From: Patescibacteria group bacterium
GTDB taxonomy: Bacteria > Patescibacteriota > Patescibacteriia > Patescibacteriales > Patescibacteriaceae
Length of the DNA: 64,000 nucleotides
Reading direction: 5' to 3'
Assembly (NCBI GenBank): GCA_028704945.1
Contig: JAQWEL010000001.1
Coordinates: 1-64,000, forward strand
How positions within the stretch are numbered: position 1 is the first letter of the stretch; every line of letters begins with the position of its first letter. A program made the position numbers and the translations under genes. This document shows positions 51,885-58,999 of this stretch, in pieces. The notes below the pieces were generated by a model. The model was given only the letters and a program-made list of their open reading frames with translations. It was not told the origin of the DNA and did no database searches.

Positions 51885-52631
51885 TTAAAATTTTCTATCA
51901 GAACCAACCACGGCGGTTAAGCCCATCGGTTCAATTTTAATCTCATTAATATTTTTAAGCTCATTTAAATTATCCAACCAAGCACTGGCTTCGCCTGAAA
52001 TTATTTTCAAATTTCTAAACATTACAAATGATTCGTCAAAAAAAATAGTTTTCTTTTTTCGTCCAGTCGTATTTTTTTTCCTAATTAACAAACCCAAATT
52101 ACCCGAATCAAAACTCAAATTGTTTTCAAAAGTAACTTCTTTATCTAAGAAAAAATTAACGACTTCTACGACAGAATTATTTTCTGGAGCGACAGAATAC
52201 TTATCATCAATTAAAAATCTTAAATTATCACCCTGAATCAAGGCTGATTTTAAAAAGGCTGAATTATTGATCATTCCAACATCCAAATTAATTATTCTGC
52301 GTCTAGCAATAGTTGCGGCGGCATTTTCAGTGGTAAAGCCTAACAAATTGGCAAGAAAATTATTGTCACCAATAGGTATGGCGGCAAAAGGAATACCTGA
52401 CCTGGCTACACAAGATAATACTCCGCCAACATGAGCATCGGAACCAACCGCTATTAAAGTTTTTGGTTCTTTCTTTAATTCCTCAACAACAATATCTCTA
52501 ATATTTTTAAGCGGACTTAGTCGCGCTACGCGGCCGATTAAACCCAAGTCAGTTAATTTGTTTTCCGCCTTTATTAAGGCGGCAGAATAATTTTTATCAG
52601 TTAGTAATGAATCGTAAATATATGTATGCAT
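51885..52631 (-). CDS. Diacylglycerol-kinase-like protein
   Basis: 248 residues. The N-terminal half resembles the DAGK/NAD-kinase-like catalytic fold: MHTYIYDS, then KTLIAVGSDAHVGGVLSCVA in place of the GGDGT motif, and FAAIPIGDNNFLANLLGF matching the PxGTGND region. The glycine motif is altered (GSDAH), so activity is uncertain. The beta-rich second half fits too. It lies 7 bp after bactofilin on the minus strand. Confidence 0.65.
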   Translation of the reverse strand: MHTYIYDSLLTDKNYSAALIKAENKLTDLGLIGRVARLSPLKNIRDIVVEELKKEPKTLIAVGSDAHVGGVLSCVARSGIPFAAIPIGDNNFLANLLGFTTENAAATIARRRIINLDVGMINNSAFLKSALIQGDNLRFLIDDKYSVAPENNSVVEVVNFFLDKEVTFENNLSFDSGNLGLLIRKKNTTGRKKKTIFFDESFVMFRNLKIISGEASAWLDNLNELKNINEIKIEPMGLTAVVGSDRKF

Positions 52632-52638
52632 TGTTTAA

Positions 52639-53061
52639 CTATATTTGTTCATTACTAAAAGAGGTCTCCTCTTTTTTTGAAACCTGTGGCTGTTCTTTTG
52701 TCATCTGGCAATTACCATTAATAACTGCTCCAGCTGACACCAATAATTTACTACACTTAATATTACCGCTAATAACAGCTGTATCCTTAATCTCCAAAAA
52801 ATTATCAATGGCAACATCACCATCAATCCTTCCGGCGATTTTAGCATTTTCAGCTAAGACATCAGCAACTATAACAGCGCTTTGCCCAACCTCTAAAAAA
52901 CTTTTTGTAGCAATATGACCCTTAACCTCTCCATTAATAATCATACTACCGTCGCAAACAAAATTTCCCTCCACTTTAACTGACGCGCCAATAATCGTTT
53001 CAGCAGCTTCTTTTGGAGCTACCTCATAATCGTTAACGTTCGAACTGTTTTTTGCAAACAT
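52639..53061 (-). CDS. Bactofilin
   Basis: Polymer-forming cytoskeletal protein (DUF583). Repeating beta-helix turns (VKVEGNFVCDGSMIINGEVKG, given in part; AKIAGRIDGDVAI; AVISGNIKCSKLL) occupy residues 20-115, with unstructured ends. 140 residues. It starts the bactofilin, kinase-like, clpP run on the minus strand. Confidence 0.92.
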   Translation of the reverse strand: MFAKNSSNVNDYEVAPKEAAETIIGASVKVEGNFVCDGSMIINGEVKGHIATKSFLEVGQSAVIVADVLAENAKIAGRIDGDVAIDNFLEIKDTAVISGNIKCSKLLVSAGAVINGNCQMTKEQPQVSKKEETSFSNEQI

Positions 53062-53147
53062 AAAGCTAAATTTAATCTTTTAGATGCCACCAGTATAGCA
53101 GAACTTGAATAATTGTCAAAAATAACTTAGGATTATTTTAGCTTTTC

Positions 53148-53219
53148 GGCTCCGTAGTTTAATGGATAGAACAAGGGACTCCTAAGCCTTAAATAGAGGT
53201 TCGATTCCTCTCGGAGCCA
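53148..53219 (+). tRNA. tRNA-Arg (anticodon CCU)
   Basis: Acceptor GGCTCCG/CGGAGCC, anticodon loop CTCCTAA giving CCU (reads AGG), T arm GAGG TTCGATT CCTC. The anticodon stem AGGGA/GCCTT has weak pairs. Discriminator A, no CCA encoded. Confidence 0.9.
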
Positions 53220-53255
53220 CATTTTAAAAAGTTTGATAAAAAGACTAAAAATCTA

Positions 53256-53284
53256 TTGACAATAATAAAAAATATTTATACAAT
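53256..53284 (+). promoter_or_regulatory. tRNA-Ala promoter
   Basis: TTGACA (53256-53261), 17 bp, TACAAT (53279-53284). A small AGATTTTT/AAAAATCT hairpin lies between it and the tRNA. Confidence 0.8.
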
Positions 53285-53315
53285 AGATTTTAGATTTTTT
53301 AAAAATCTAAACAAT

Positions 53316-53389
53316 GGGCCATTAGCTCAGTTGGCTAGAGCGCTTCCATGGCATGGAAGAGGTCAAGGGTCCGAGTCCCTTATGGTCCA
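53316..53389 (+). tRNA. tRNA-Ala (anticodon GGC)
   Basis: Acceptor GGGCCAT/ATGGTCC, D arm GCTC/GAGC, anticodon stem CTTCC/GGAAG with loop ATGGCAT giving GGC, T loop TCCGAGT. Discriminator A, no CCA encoded. Confidence 0.95.
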
Positions 53390-53400
53390 CTAAAAACAAG

Positions 53401-53420
53401 AATCCCAATTTATTGGGGTT
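53401..53420 (+). terminator. tRNA-Ala terminator
   Basis: AATCCCAAT TT ATTGGGGTT followed by TTTTGTTTTTT. Confidence 0.85.
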
Positions 53421-53726
53421 TTTTGTTTTTTAATCAACTTATTAAAACTTCCTTACTATATACAGTAACTTTTGTTTTTGTTTTAAATTTAGTTTTATTG
53501 ACTATTTAGCCAACCAACGCTTACATTTTGTTTTTGTTTTTATTTAAATAACCTTTTATTTTTGTTTTATAAATTAATTATAACAAACTTTACACAAAAA
53601 TAAAATACTGTTTTTTTATTTAATATAACATATTTTTTAAAAATATAATTTACTATTATAAAAGTTATCAACAACAAACAATAAAAATATCATTAATGGT
53701 TTAAGTAAACTATTATTTTTAAAAAT
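53421..53726. other. AT-rich non-coding region with T/G direct repeats
   Basis: No gene seen. Three similar runs of the form TTTTGTTTTTGTTTT followed by A/T-rich bases start at 53470, 53526 and 53554 (56 and 28 bp apart). One DnaA-box-like TTATCAACA lies at 53665-53673. Confidence 0.5.
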
Positions 53727-53758
53727 AAAAGCCCTTAACTGAATAATTAAGGGCTTTT
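53727..53758. terminator. Terminator after the small membrane protein
   Basis: AAAAGCCCTTAA with TTAAGGGCTTTT, 8-nt loop. It serves the minus-strand gene at 53770. Confidence 0.88.
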
Positions 53759-53769
53759 TTGCGCTAATA

Positions 53770-54129
53770 TTAATCTTGATCTTTATAATGAATTATACGT
53801 TCCATACTATGGTCACTAATATCACAAGCCGTTATTTCTATTTTTCTTTTTTTTGCAAAATTAACAACATATCTACTGGTTTTATCAAAAAACAAAAAAA
53901 ATTTATCTCCGTAAAAACTTTTTGATTTAAAGCACACACCAATATCAATTGCGTCACTTAATATTACAAAATATTGAACATATCCAACTGATAGCAAGTA
54001 ATATTTACTATCAGCCCGAGTAATTTTATGCTTTATTATTAATATCTTAATAATATCGGCAACAACAAGGCATATAAAAATTGCCAGGAAAATAGTTAAC
54101 GCGGCTAAGCAAAAATACAAAAACTCCAT
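53770..54129 (-). CDS. Hypothetical single-helix membrane protein
   Basis: 119 residues, one N-terminal membrane helix (about 3-32) and an 85-residue cytoplasmic or outer domain with scattered basic residues. No family recognised. It has a terminator downstream and candidate operators about 100 bp upstream. Confidence 0.6.
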   Translation of the reverse strand: MEFLYFCLAALTIFLAIFICLVVADIIKILIIKHKITRADSKYYLLSVGYVQYFVILSDAIDIGVCFKSKSFYGDKFFLFFDKTSRYVVNFAKKRKIEITACDISDHSMERIIHYKDQD

Positions 54130-54234
54130 TTAAACACCATTACATTATCAAACAAATATTTATTAGCTTAATATTTTATAAAGAACGGCTTATACTTTAA
54201 CATCTTTTTATTAAAAAATCAATAGACAATACTT

Positions 54235-54310
54235 TTCTACGTGGAATAACTAAAAAATTATTAAAACTATTCAAAAATTGTTTTTTATACTTTGTTCTAC
54301 ATAGAACAAA
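54235..54310. promoter_or_regulatory. Pair of operator-like palindromes
   Basis: TTCTACGTGGAA (54235-54246) and TTCTACATAGAA (54295-54306) share TTCTACRTRGAA and start 60 bp apart. The second extends to TTTGTTCTACATAGAACAAA (54291-54310). They lie between divergent genes and look like paired sites of one regulator. Confidence 0.4.
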
Positions 54311-54330
54311 TAAACAATTCTTTTTAAAAC

Positions 54331-54374
54331 TTATTAACAAGTTATCAACCGTTTTGTTGATAACTTGTTAATAA
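54331..54374. repeat. Perfect 19-bp inverted repeat made of DnaA-box-like 9-mers
   Basis: TTATTAACAAGTTATCAAC (54331-54349), loop CGTTTT, and its exact complement (54356-54374). Each arm holds two 9-mers 11 bp apart (TTATTAACA, TTATCAACC). No T run follows, so it is not a simple terminator. Confidence 0.9.
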
Positions 54375-54509
54375 ACTTATTTTTATCTTAATGTTAGTCA
54401 TTTTTTTACCAAACATTTTAAAAACTTATTTGTATAATAAAAAAATATATAGCTAGCTATTTTTATTTTTAAAAATATTTGATATAATGTAATTAATTAT
54501 TAAACGCAT

Positions 54510-55055
54510 ATGATTGGTTACAAATACTCAACAAATTTGCTTGACTTAAATCTTTTAAGTGATAAACTTGGCTTATCGCAAAAAGATAAAATTGCTGATT
54601 TTGGCTCTGGCCGGACTGGAATCTTTACTTTTTGGGCAGCTAAACATACTGGCTTAAACGGAAAAGTCTATTCAATTGATATTCTTAAAGATAATTTAGA
54701 TTATATTGCCAGAGAATCTCAAGAGCACAATCTACAAAATATTGAAACTATTTGGGCTGATTTAGAAAAACATCATTCCACTGGGATAGACTCATCCAGT
54801 TTAGATGCTGTAATTATTGGCAATTTATTGCACCAAAGTGTCAATCCCGATAATATTATTAAAGAATCACACAGAATATTAAACCCTGGCGGTAAATTAT
54901 TAATTATTGATTGGCTAAAAATTGCTGCGCCATTAGGCCCTGAAACAAGGGTCGACAAACTCTCCCTTAAATCATACACCGAGAATCTTGGCTTAGAGCT
55001 TATTCATGATTTTTTACCGGGCAAATATCATTTTGCCTTAATATTTAAAAAATAA
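54510..55055 (+). CDS. Class I SAM-dependent methyltransferase
   Basis: 181 residues with SAM motif I IADFGSGRTGIF, motif II YSIDILKDNLDYI and the motif IV region LDAVIIGNLLHQS, then PGGKLLIIDW. Substrate unknown; small size suggests a metabolite or quinone-type acceptor. A TATAAT at 54483-54488 lies 21 bp before the ATG. It heads a run with a membrane protein and yraN. Confidence 0.85.
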   Translation: MIGYKYSTNLLDLNLLSDKLGLSQKDKIADFGSGRTGIFTFWAAKHTGLNGKVYSIDILKDNLDYIARESQEHNLQNIETIWADLEKHHSTGIDSSSLDAVIIGNLLHQSVNPDNIIKESHRILNPGGKLLIIDWLKIAAPLGPETRVDKLSLKSYTENLGLELIHDFLPGKYHFALIFKK

Positions 55056-55073
55056 TTTAAATTACTGTATTTT

Positions 55074-55478
55074 ATGGTTTACAACTACTGGAAAATGGAT
55101 TACTGGTTTAATACTAGACCAGCTGCTTTACCTAGCTTTTTATTGGTTATTTTAACAATTTTTGGAATATTGCTCCTGATTAACTATTTTTATGGGGCGC
55201 CGCTATTTTTAAAAAAACACGGTGGTGCTTATAAAAAGTTTATCTCTAATCTTAAAATTTATTCGATCGTTAATGGTTTTTTTTCAATTAGTTTAGCTTT
55301 TTGCAGTTGGCAACTGGTTCCAGTTTTAGCAACAAGGATTTGGCTTATTATCTGGCTAATTGAGCTTATTTTATGGGGATTATATATATTTAATATTTAT
55401 AAGAAAAAAACTGTTTATCTTGCTAAAGTTGATAAATCAAACCAAATAAAAACAAAATATCTTCCTAAGAAAAAATAA
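55074..55478 (+). CDS. Hypothetical membrane protein
   Basis: 134 residues with three hydrophobic helices (about 20-40, 62-85, 88-110) and a basic tail. No family recognised. It is 18 bp after the methyltransferase gene and 3 bp before yraN, so co-transcription is likely. Confidence 0.65.
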   Translation: MVYNYWKMDYWFNTRPAALPSFLLVILTIFGILLLINYFYGAPLFLKKHGGAYKKFISNLKIYSIVNGFFSISLAFCSWQLVPVLATRIWLIIWLIELILWGLYIFNIYKKKTVYLAKVDKSNQIKTKYLPKKK

Positions 55479-55481
55479 CTT

Positions 55482-55838
55482 ATGAAAAACAGCCTGCTCG
55501 GTAAATTAGGTGAGGAGCTAGCAGGCTGTTTTTTAATTAAAAAAGGCTATAAAATCATTGAATATAACTGGCGATCGGAAAAATTAGAGATTGATATAGT
55601 GGCTCAACGTCAAAATTTAACCTGTTTAATCGAAGTTAAGACGAGAACTGATAATATTTATGGTTCTGCGGTTGACCAATTAACTAAAGATAAAATAAAA
55701 AACCTTAAGAGGGCTGCTGTTAGATATTCAATAAAACATAAAATTCCGCTTAAAAACATTAATTTAGAGTTCATTGCTATCGATATTTTAAGTAAAGATA
55801 AAAAGGCTAATATTAAACATTTTTTAGACATAATCTAA
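55482..55838 (+). CDS. yraN: YraN family endonuclease-like protein (UPF0102)
   Basis: 118-residue restriction-endonuclease-like fold: LGKLGEELAGCFLIKKGYKI at the start, LEIDIVAQRQNLTCLIEVKTR containing the D-ExK metal site. Often near recombination or rRNA genes; true role unclear. A strong terminator-like hairpin lies inside its first 18 codons. Confidence 0.88.
   Translation: MKNSLLGKLGEELAGCFLIKKGYKIIEYNWRSEKLEIDIVAQRQNLTCLIEVKTRTDNIYGSAVDQLTKDKIKNLKRAAVRYSIKHKIPLKNINLEFIAIDILSKDKKANIKHFLDII
55485..55533 (+). terminator. Terminator-like hairpin inside the yraN coding region
   Basis: AAAAACAGCCTGCT (55485-55498) pairs perfectly with AGCAGGCTGTTTTT (55520-55533), and T6 closes it, within yraN codons 2-18. 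It could end most upstream transcripts or attenuate yraN. Confidence 0.75.
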
Positions 55839-55858
55839 CAAATTTTAACTCAAAACTA

Positions 55859-55924
55859 TTGACATTTCTTAACGGCTGTGCTATACTTCTCCATTAAAAC
55901 ATCTCGGGTTTACTGAGATGTTTT
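55859..55924 (+). promoter_or_regulatory. Promoter and 5' hairpin of the 3D-domain gene
   Basis: TTGACA (55859-55864), 17 bp, TATACT (55882-55887). The expected transcript begins right at a perfect 10-bp hairpin, AAAACATCTC 55896-55905 with GAGATGTTTT 55915-55924, which could stabilise the message or attenuate it. Confidence 0.75.
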
Positions 55925-55943
55925 AAATTAAACAATTAATTTT

Positions 55944-56516
55944 ATGGACTCAAGTAGTAGTAGACACTCGATTAAAAAACTTTCTTTTACATTTTTTATG
56001 CTTGCGACAACTTTCAGCCTACCAGCCAAGGCAGCTGAAACCAAATATATGGAGGCTCCGACAATAGAAGCCGCCATTACCACCACCATTAGTCTTGATT
56101 CTGTTACCAAAGATTTATCTGTCTTAAAAACTAATAACCCTGAAGATAAAAAAACTATTGAAACTAACACAATAAAATCAAAAAAACGTACTATTGTTTC
56201 AACAGCAGTTAGAGATATCAGCGCCTATAATGTTGGCGATGTAAACCAATGCGATGGCAATCCTTGTATTGCCGCTAACGGTGAAAACGTTTGTGACGCT
56301 TTAAACAAAGGTTATAAACGTTGTGCCGCGAACTTTGTGCCCTTCGGGACAATCTTAGAAATTGAAGGTTATGGCGAATGTATCGTAACTGATCGTATGG
56401 CTTCACGTTTTGGTAATTCCGTTGATATTGCCTTTAAATATGAAGATAAAGAAGCTGCCTTACATTGGGGCAGAAGATCTTTAGAGGTTAATATAGTTAA
56501 ATATACTCAGGAGTAA
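55944..56516 (+). CDS. Secreted 3D-domain (double-psi barrel) protein
   Basis: 190 residues: signal peptide (residues ~1-30, ending SLPAKAA), a Thr/Lys-rich linker, then a cysteine-bearing double-psi-barrel of the 3D/RlpA kind (ISAYNVGDVNQCDGNPCIAA, PFGTILEIEGYGECIVTDRM, FGNSVDIAF). Related domains cut or remodel peptidoglycan; the Asp of TDRM and VDIAF are the expected catalytic-region acids. Single-gene unit. Confidence 0.82.
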   Translation: MDSSSSRHSIKKLSFTFFMLATTFSLPAKAAETKYMEAPTIEAAITTTISLDSVTKDLSVLKTNNPEDKKTIETNTIKSKKRTIVSTAVRDISAYNVGDVNQCDGNPCIAANGENVCDALNKGYKRCAANFVPFGTILEIEGYGECIVTDRMASRFGNSVDIAFKYEDKEAALHWGRRSLEVNIVKYTQE

Positions 56517-56517
56517 T

Positions 56518-56554
56518 AAAATAAAAGATACGCTTAACGCGTATCTTTTATTTT
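56518..56554 (+). terminator. Terminator after the 3D-domain gene
   Basis: AAAATAAAAGATACGC TTAAC GCGTATCTTTTATTTT, perfect 16-bp stem. Confidence 0.92.
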
Positions 56555-56565
56555 ATATAGCTATC

Positions 56566-56594
56566 TTGCGTAAAAAATATTAATTTGTTATATT
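56566..56594 (+). promoter_or_regulatory. tRNA-Cys promoter
   Basis: TTGCGT (56566-56571), 17 bp, TATATT (56589-56594). Confidence 0.65.
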
Positions 56595-56616
56595 ATTTGA
56601 AGCATTAAACATGGGT

Positions 56617-56691
56617 GGTCACGTTGCCAAGTGGTCTAAGGCCCTGGTTTGCAAAACCAGTATTTCGTGGGTTCGAATCCCACCGTGACCT
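56617..56691 (+). tRNA. tRNA-Cys (anticodon GCA)
   Basis: Acceptor GGTCACG/CGTGACC, anticodon stem CTGGT/ACCAG with loop TTGCAAA giving GCA, T arm GTGGG TTCGAAT CCCAC, discriminator T as usual for cysteine. No CCA encoded. Confidence 0.96.
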
Positions 56692-56695
56692 CATT

Positions 56696-56725
56696 AAAAC
56701 CGTTTTATATTATTTAAACGGTTTT
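56696..56725 (+). terminator. tRNA-Cys terminator
   Basis: AAAACCGTTT with AAACGGTTTT, then T run. Confidence 0.85.
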
Positions 56726-56735
56726 TGTTTTACTA

Positions 56736-56894
56736 AGGTTATCCACAGTTTTCTGTGGATAACCTGTTAATAACCTGTAAATATCTTGTAGATAATTTCA
56801 TTTATATTGTGAATAATTTTATGTAAACAATAAAAAAATAATAAGTAATAAGTAATTTTTTATTTAATATTAGATAATAAATAAGTTATTCACA
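56736..56894. other. DnaA-box array, candidate oriC part
   Basis: Palindrome AGGTTATCCACAG TTTT CTGTGGATAACCT (56736-56765) holds two consensus DnaA boxes head to head. On the right further 9-mers of the TGTNNATAA form start at 56754, 56765, 56776 and 56787 (exactly 11 bp apart) and 56808. An AT-rich tract with TAATAAGTAATAAGTAA and another box TTATTCACA (56886-56894) follow. This combination fits a replication origin with an unwinding element. Confidence 0.65.
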
Positions 56895-56903
56895 GTAGAA
56901 CCA

Positions 56904-56932
56904 TTGACCCCTTTTAAAAAAAATGCTATACT
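56904..56932 (+). promoter_or_regulatory. Promoter of the origin-side transcript
   Basis: TTGACC (56904-56909), 17 bp, TATACT (56927-56932). It points into a region with no plus-strand gene. Confidence 0.7.
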
Positions 56933-56938
56933 GTATTT

Positions 56939-57195
56939 ATAAATCAAAAAAGTTCTTTGTTACAAAAAAATAAAAAAACCAAAATTATTACTGATTCCAG
57001 ATTAAAATAAAACAAAAATAAAATTAAATCGGCCTTTAAAAGCCACGAATCGGTAATTATAAAAACAAAACTTTGGTATTCCGAAAAGGAATTGAATAAA
57101 AAAAATATTCTCTCTTTCTCGGAGGGGCATAATCACGCGACCTATTAAACAAAAAATATATTTTATGAGGCCTGCTATATGCCCCATATTTTTTT
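56939..57195 (+). ncRNA. Candidate non-coding RNA beside the origin
   Basis: From the promoter at 56904-56932 to a terminator-like end: GGGGCATA 57124-57131 with TATGCCCC 57178-57185, then T7 (57189-57195). Inside lie hairpins such as GGC-CTTTAAAA-GCC and ATTCC-GAAAA-GGAAT. No plus-strand protein frame is convincing. About 255 nt; class not recognised. A minus-strand frame here (57002-57187) has no gene-like features. Confidence 0.45.
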
Positions 57196-57231
57196 ACCAA
57201 AAAACTCTCTATATAATAAAAAACTTATAAT

Positions 57232-57258
57232 AAAACAACGGCGCTTAACCATTGTTTT
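57232..57258. terminator. Bidirectional terminator after yidC
   Basis: AAAACAACGG (57232-57241) with CCATTGTTTT (57249-57258), one G-T pair, T tracts on both sides. It ends the yidC unit on the minus strand. Confidence 0.8.
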
Positions 57259-57317
57259 ATTTATTTTTGCGTAATTTTATTATTAATATTTTCTACTACT
57301 TATAAAATAGTTATACC

Positions 57318-58094
57318 CTATTTAGCAATTTCACCTTCAATAACATCTGATTTGCTGGGTGTAGTAATATTAGTGTCTTTTTTACTCTTTTTAAAGACAT
57401 ACCACTGTTGAACGATAGAGAACAGGGTAAAGAATAACCAATAAAAAGATAAGCCACTTGGGAAGCTAACACAGGCAATAAAGGTAATTATCGGGCCCAT
57501 GTATAACATTTGCTTGTTCATCATAGCAGCCATTGATTCATCCTTGGAGCCCTCGCCAGACACTGCTGGCTGCTTAACTGGCATCATCTTAGCTTTTACA
57601 AATTGCAAAGCAGCTACCACAATCGCTAAAATTAAATTTGGCTTAGTAAAGTCAAAAAAACCAAAGGCTAAAGTATTAAAAGTTCCTGGGTCGCTGATAA
57701 AAGGGTATAGCAGGTTAGTATGACCTTTACCACTAAAACCATCTCTCAAGACTTGAAAAATAGCCCAAAAGAAAGGTAACTGGATAAGCATTATTAAACA
57801 ACCGGAAAATGGATTAATTTTCTCATCCTTATATAAAGCCATAACCGCCTGACTATAAGCTTGCTGATTATCTTTATGAGTTTTTTTAAGCTCATCAAGC
57901 CTTGGCTGTAAATCTTGCATCTGCTTTTGGCTTTGCAACATTTTTTTACCGAGTGGCCAAAGGGCTAAATTGATTAAAATTACAAAAACAATAATAACTA
58001 AACTAATCTCATGATTAGGCATGTAATTATAAATCAAGGCGATAATATTAAAAATCGGCTGAAAAAAAATGGCTGTAAAAATTGTTGATAACAT
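57318..58094 (-). CDS. yidC: Membrane protein insertase YidC
   Basis: Inserts membrane proteins, with or without Sec. About 258 residues without the large periplasmic domain, as in Gram-positive and CPR forms. Core helices and the LWPLGKKMLQSQKQMQDLQP loop, then PFFWAIFQVLRDGF and SFPSGLSFYWLFFTLFSIVQ. ATG 58094 is preferred as it avoids overlap with yidD; ATG 58118 is possible. Last gene of rpmH-rnpA-yidD-yidC. Confidence 0.93.
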   Translation of the reverse strand: MLSTIFTAIFFQPIFNIIALIYNYMPNHEISLVIIVFVILINLALWPLGKKMLQSQKQMQDLQPRLDELKKTHKDNQQAYSQAVMALYKDEKINPFSGCLIMLIQLPFFWAIFQVLRDGFSGKGHTNLLYPFISDPGTFNTLAFGFFDFTKPNLILAIVVAALQFVKAKMMPVKQPAVSGEGSKDESMAAMMNKQMLYMGPIITFIACVSFPSGLSFYWLFFTLFSIVQQWYVFKKSKKDTNITTPSKSDVIEGEIAK

Positions 58095-58101
58095 ATTTAT
58101 A

Positions 58102-58356
58102 TTATTTAAGAGGATCATAGCCGCCCTTACTCCACGGGTTGCAACGCAAAATTCTTAACCAACCTTTAATCAACCCTTTAAGTGGCCCATACTTTTCAAT
58201 TGCTTGAATAGTATAGTCTGAACAAGTTGGATGAAAACGGCACCAGCGCCGTCCATAAATGCGTCCTATAAATCCATGATCAAATGACAATGTCTTTTGA
58301 TATATTTTTATTAAAAAAATTTCTATTTTAGCCAAATAAGCCAAAAAATAATTCAT
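58102..58356 (-). CDS. yidD: Membrane protein insertion efficiency factor YidD
   Basis: 84-residue protein with the YidD signature: [51 protein letters not shown] with three Cys. It aids YidC insertion in other bacteria. It ends 7 bp before the chosen yidC start and begins 2 bp after rnpA. Confidence 0.95.
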   Translation of the reverse strand: MNYFLAYLAKIEIFLIKIYQKTLSFDHGFIGRIYGRRWCRFHPTCSDYTIQAIEKYGPLKGLIKGWLRILRCNPWSKGGYDPLK

Positions 58357-58358
58357 AT

Positions 58359-58691
58359 TTATTTTTTTAACTTACTTATAGCTTGTGTAAAATCAATTAA
58401 TAATTCTTGGTAACTTTTACCATTGGCATTAGGCATCACCAAGACTACTAAATCCTTTCCTTTTAAAATATCCGAATAACTTTTGATTATTTCTCTTAAT
58501 TTTCTTTTAAGCAAATTTCTTTTATTAGCTCTTTTAGAAACCTTCTTACTAACTAAGACTGCTGCTCTAAAATAAGGCAAATTATTATTCAAAGTTTTTA
58601 AACCAACATAATTGGCGTAACTTGATCTGCCTGTCTTAAAAATTAACTCAAATTCCTTGTTTTTAGTGATTCGTTGATATTTAGGAAACAT
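58359..58691 (-). CDS. rnpA: Ribonuclease P protein component
   Basis: Protein partner of RNase P RNA in tRNA 5' maturation. The RNR signature [16 protein letters not shown] is present, with [15 protein letters not shown] upstream. 110 residues. A long hairpin and a TATAAT sit between it and rpmH. Confidence 0.95.
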   Translation of the reverse strand: MFPKYQRITKNKEFELIFKTGRSSYANYVGLKTLNNNLPYFRAAVLVSKKVSKRANKRNLLKRKLREIIKSYSDILKGKDLVVLVMPNANGKSYQELLIDFTQAISKLKK

Positions 58692-58698
58692 ATTAACT

Positions 58699-58769
58699 AT
58701 TATACCATAAAGGGACTTTTATTAAACCCAGTAAAACAATTTGTTTCCTTAGTTTAACAAAAGTCCCTT
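58699..58769 (-). promoter_or_regulatory. rpmH-rnpA spacer: long hairpin and near-start -10 element
   Basis: AAGGGACTTTT (58710-58720) pairs with AAAAGTCCCTT (58759-58769), extended by TTAAAC/GTTTAA. A TG-extended TATAAT (58699-58704) follows on the minus strand 7 bp before the rnpA ATG, which would give a nearly leaderless rnpA message. Confidence 0.5.
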
Positions 58770-58783
58770 CAAGCTGAAAATCC

Positions 58784-58921
58784 TTATTTGGATAATACTT
58801 TTCTTCCCTTAGCGCGGCGAGATGCTAATACTTTTCTTCCGTTTTTAGTTTGCATTCGTTTACGGAAACCGTGCTTTCTTTTACCTTTACGGTTTTTTGG
58901 CTGATATGTTCTCTTTGGCAT
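58784..58921 (-). CDS. rpmH: 50S ribosomal protein L34
   Basis: bL34, 45 residues, read directly from the minus strand: it begins [20 protein letters not shown] and ends with [14 protein letters not shown]. The classical neighbour of rnpA near dnaA. Short and very basic, it is easily missed by gene finders. Confidence 0.97.
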   Translation of the reverse strand: MPKRTYQPKNRKGKRKHGFRKRMQTKNGRKVLASRRAKGRKVLSK

Positions 58922-58952
58922 ATTCAATACTTAATTCAATAATATTAATTGA

Positions 58953-58981
58953 GAATAACACAAGTTATTAATAAAAGTCAA
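58953..58981 (-). promoter_or_regulatory. Possible rpmH promoter
   Basis: Minus strand TTGACT (58976-58981), 17 bp, a weak -10 TTATTC (58953-58958). Confidence 0.4.
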
Positions 58982-58999
58982 TAGTCAGCCTTAACAAGC

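Noticed and set aside
53421-53726. Treating the AT-rich spacer as a replication origin
   Set aside because: Only one DnaA-like 9-mer and no phased array, unlike the regions at 56.7, 60.1 and 61.6 kb.
55928-56170. Minus-strand hydrophobic frame opposite the 3D-domain gene
   Set aside because: The opposite strand carries the promoter, signal peptide and conserved domain.
57002-57187. Minus-strand frame of 61 codons in the origin-side spacer
   Set aside because: No family pattern, low-complexity composition, overlaps the candidate plus-strand transcript and its hairpins.
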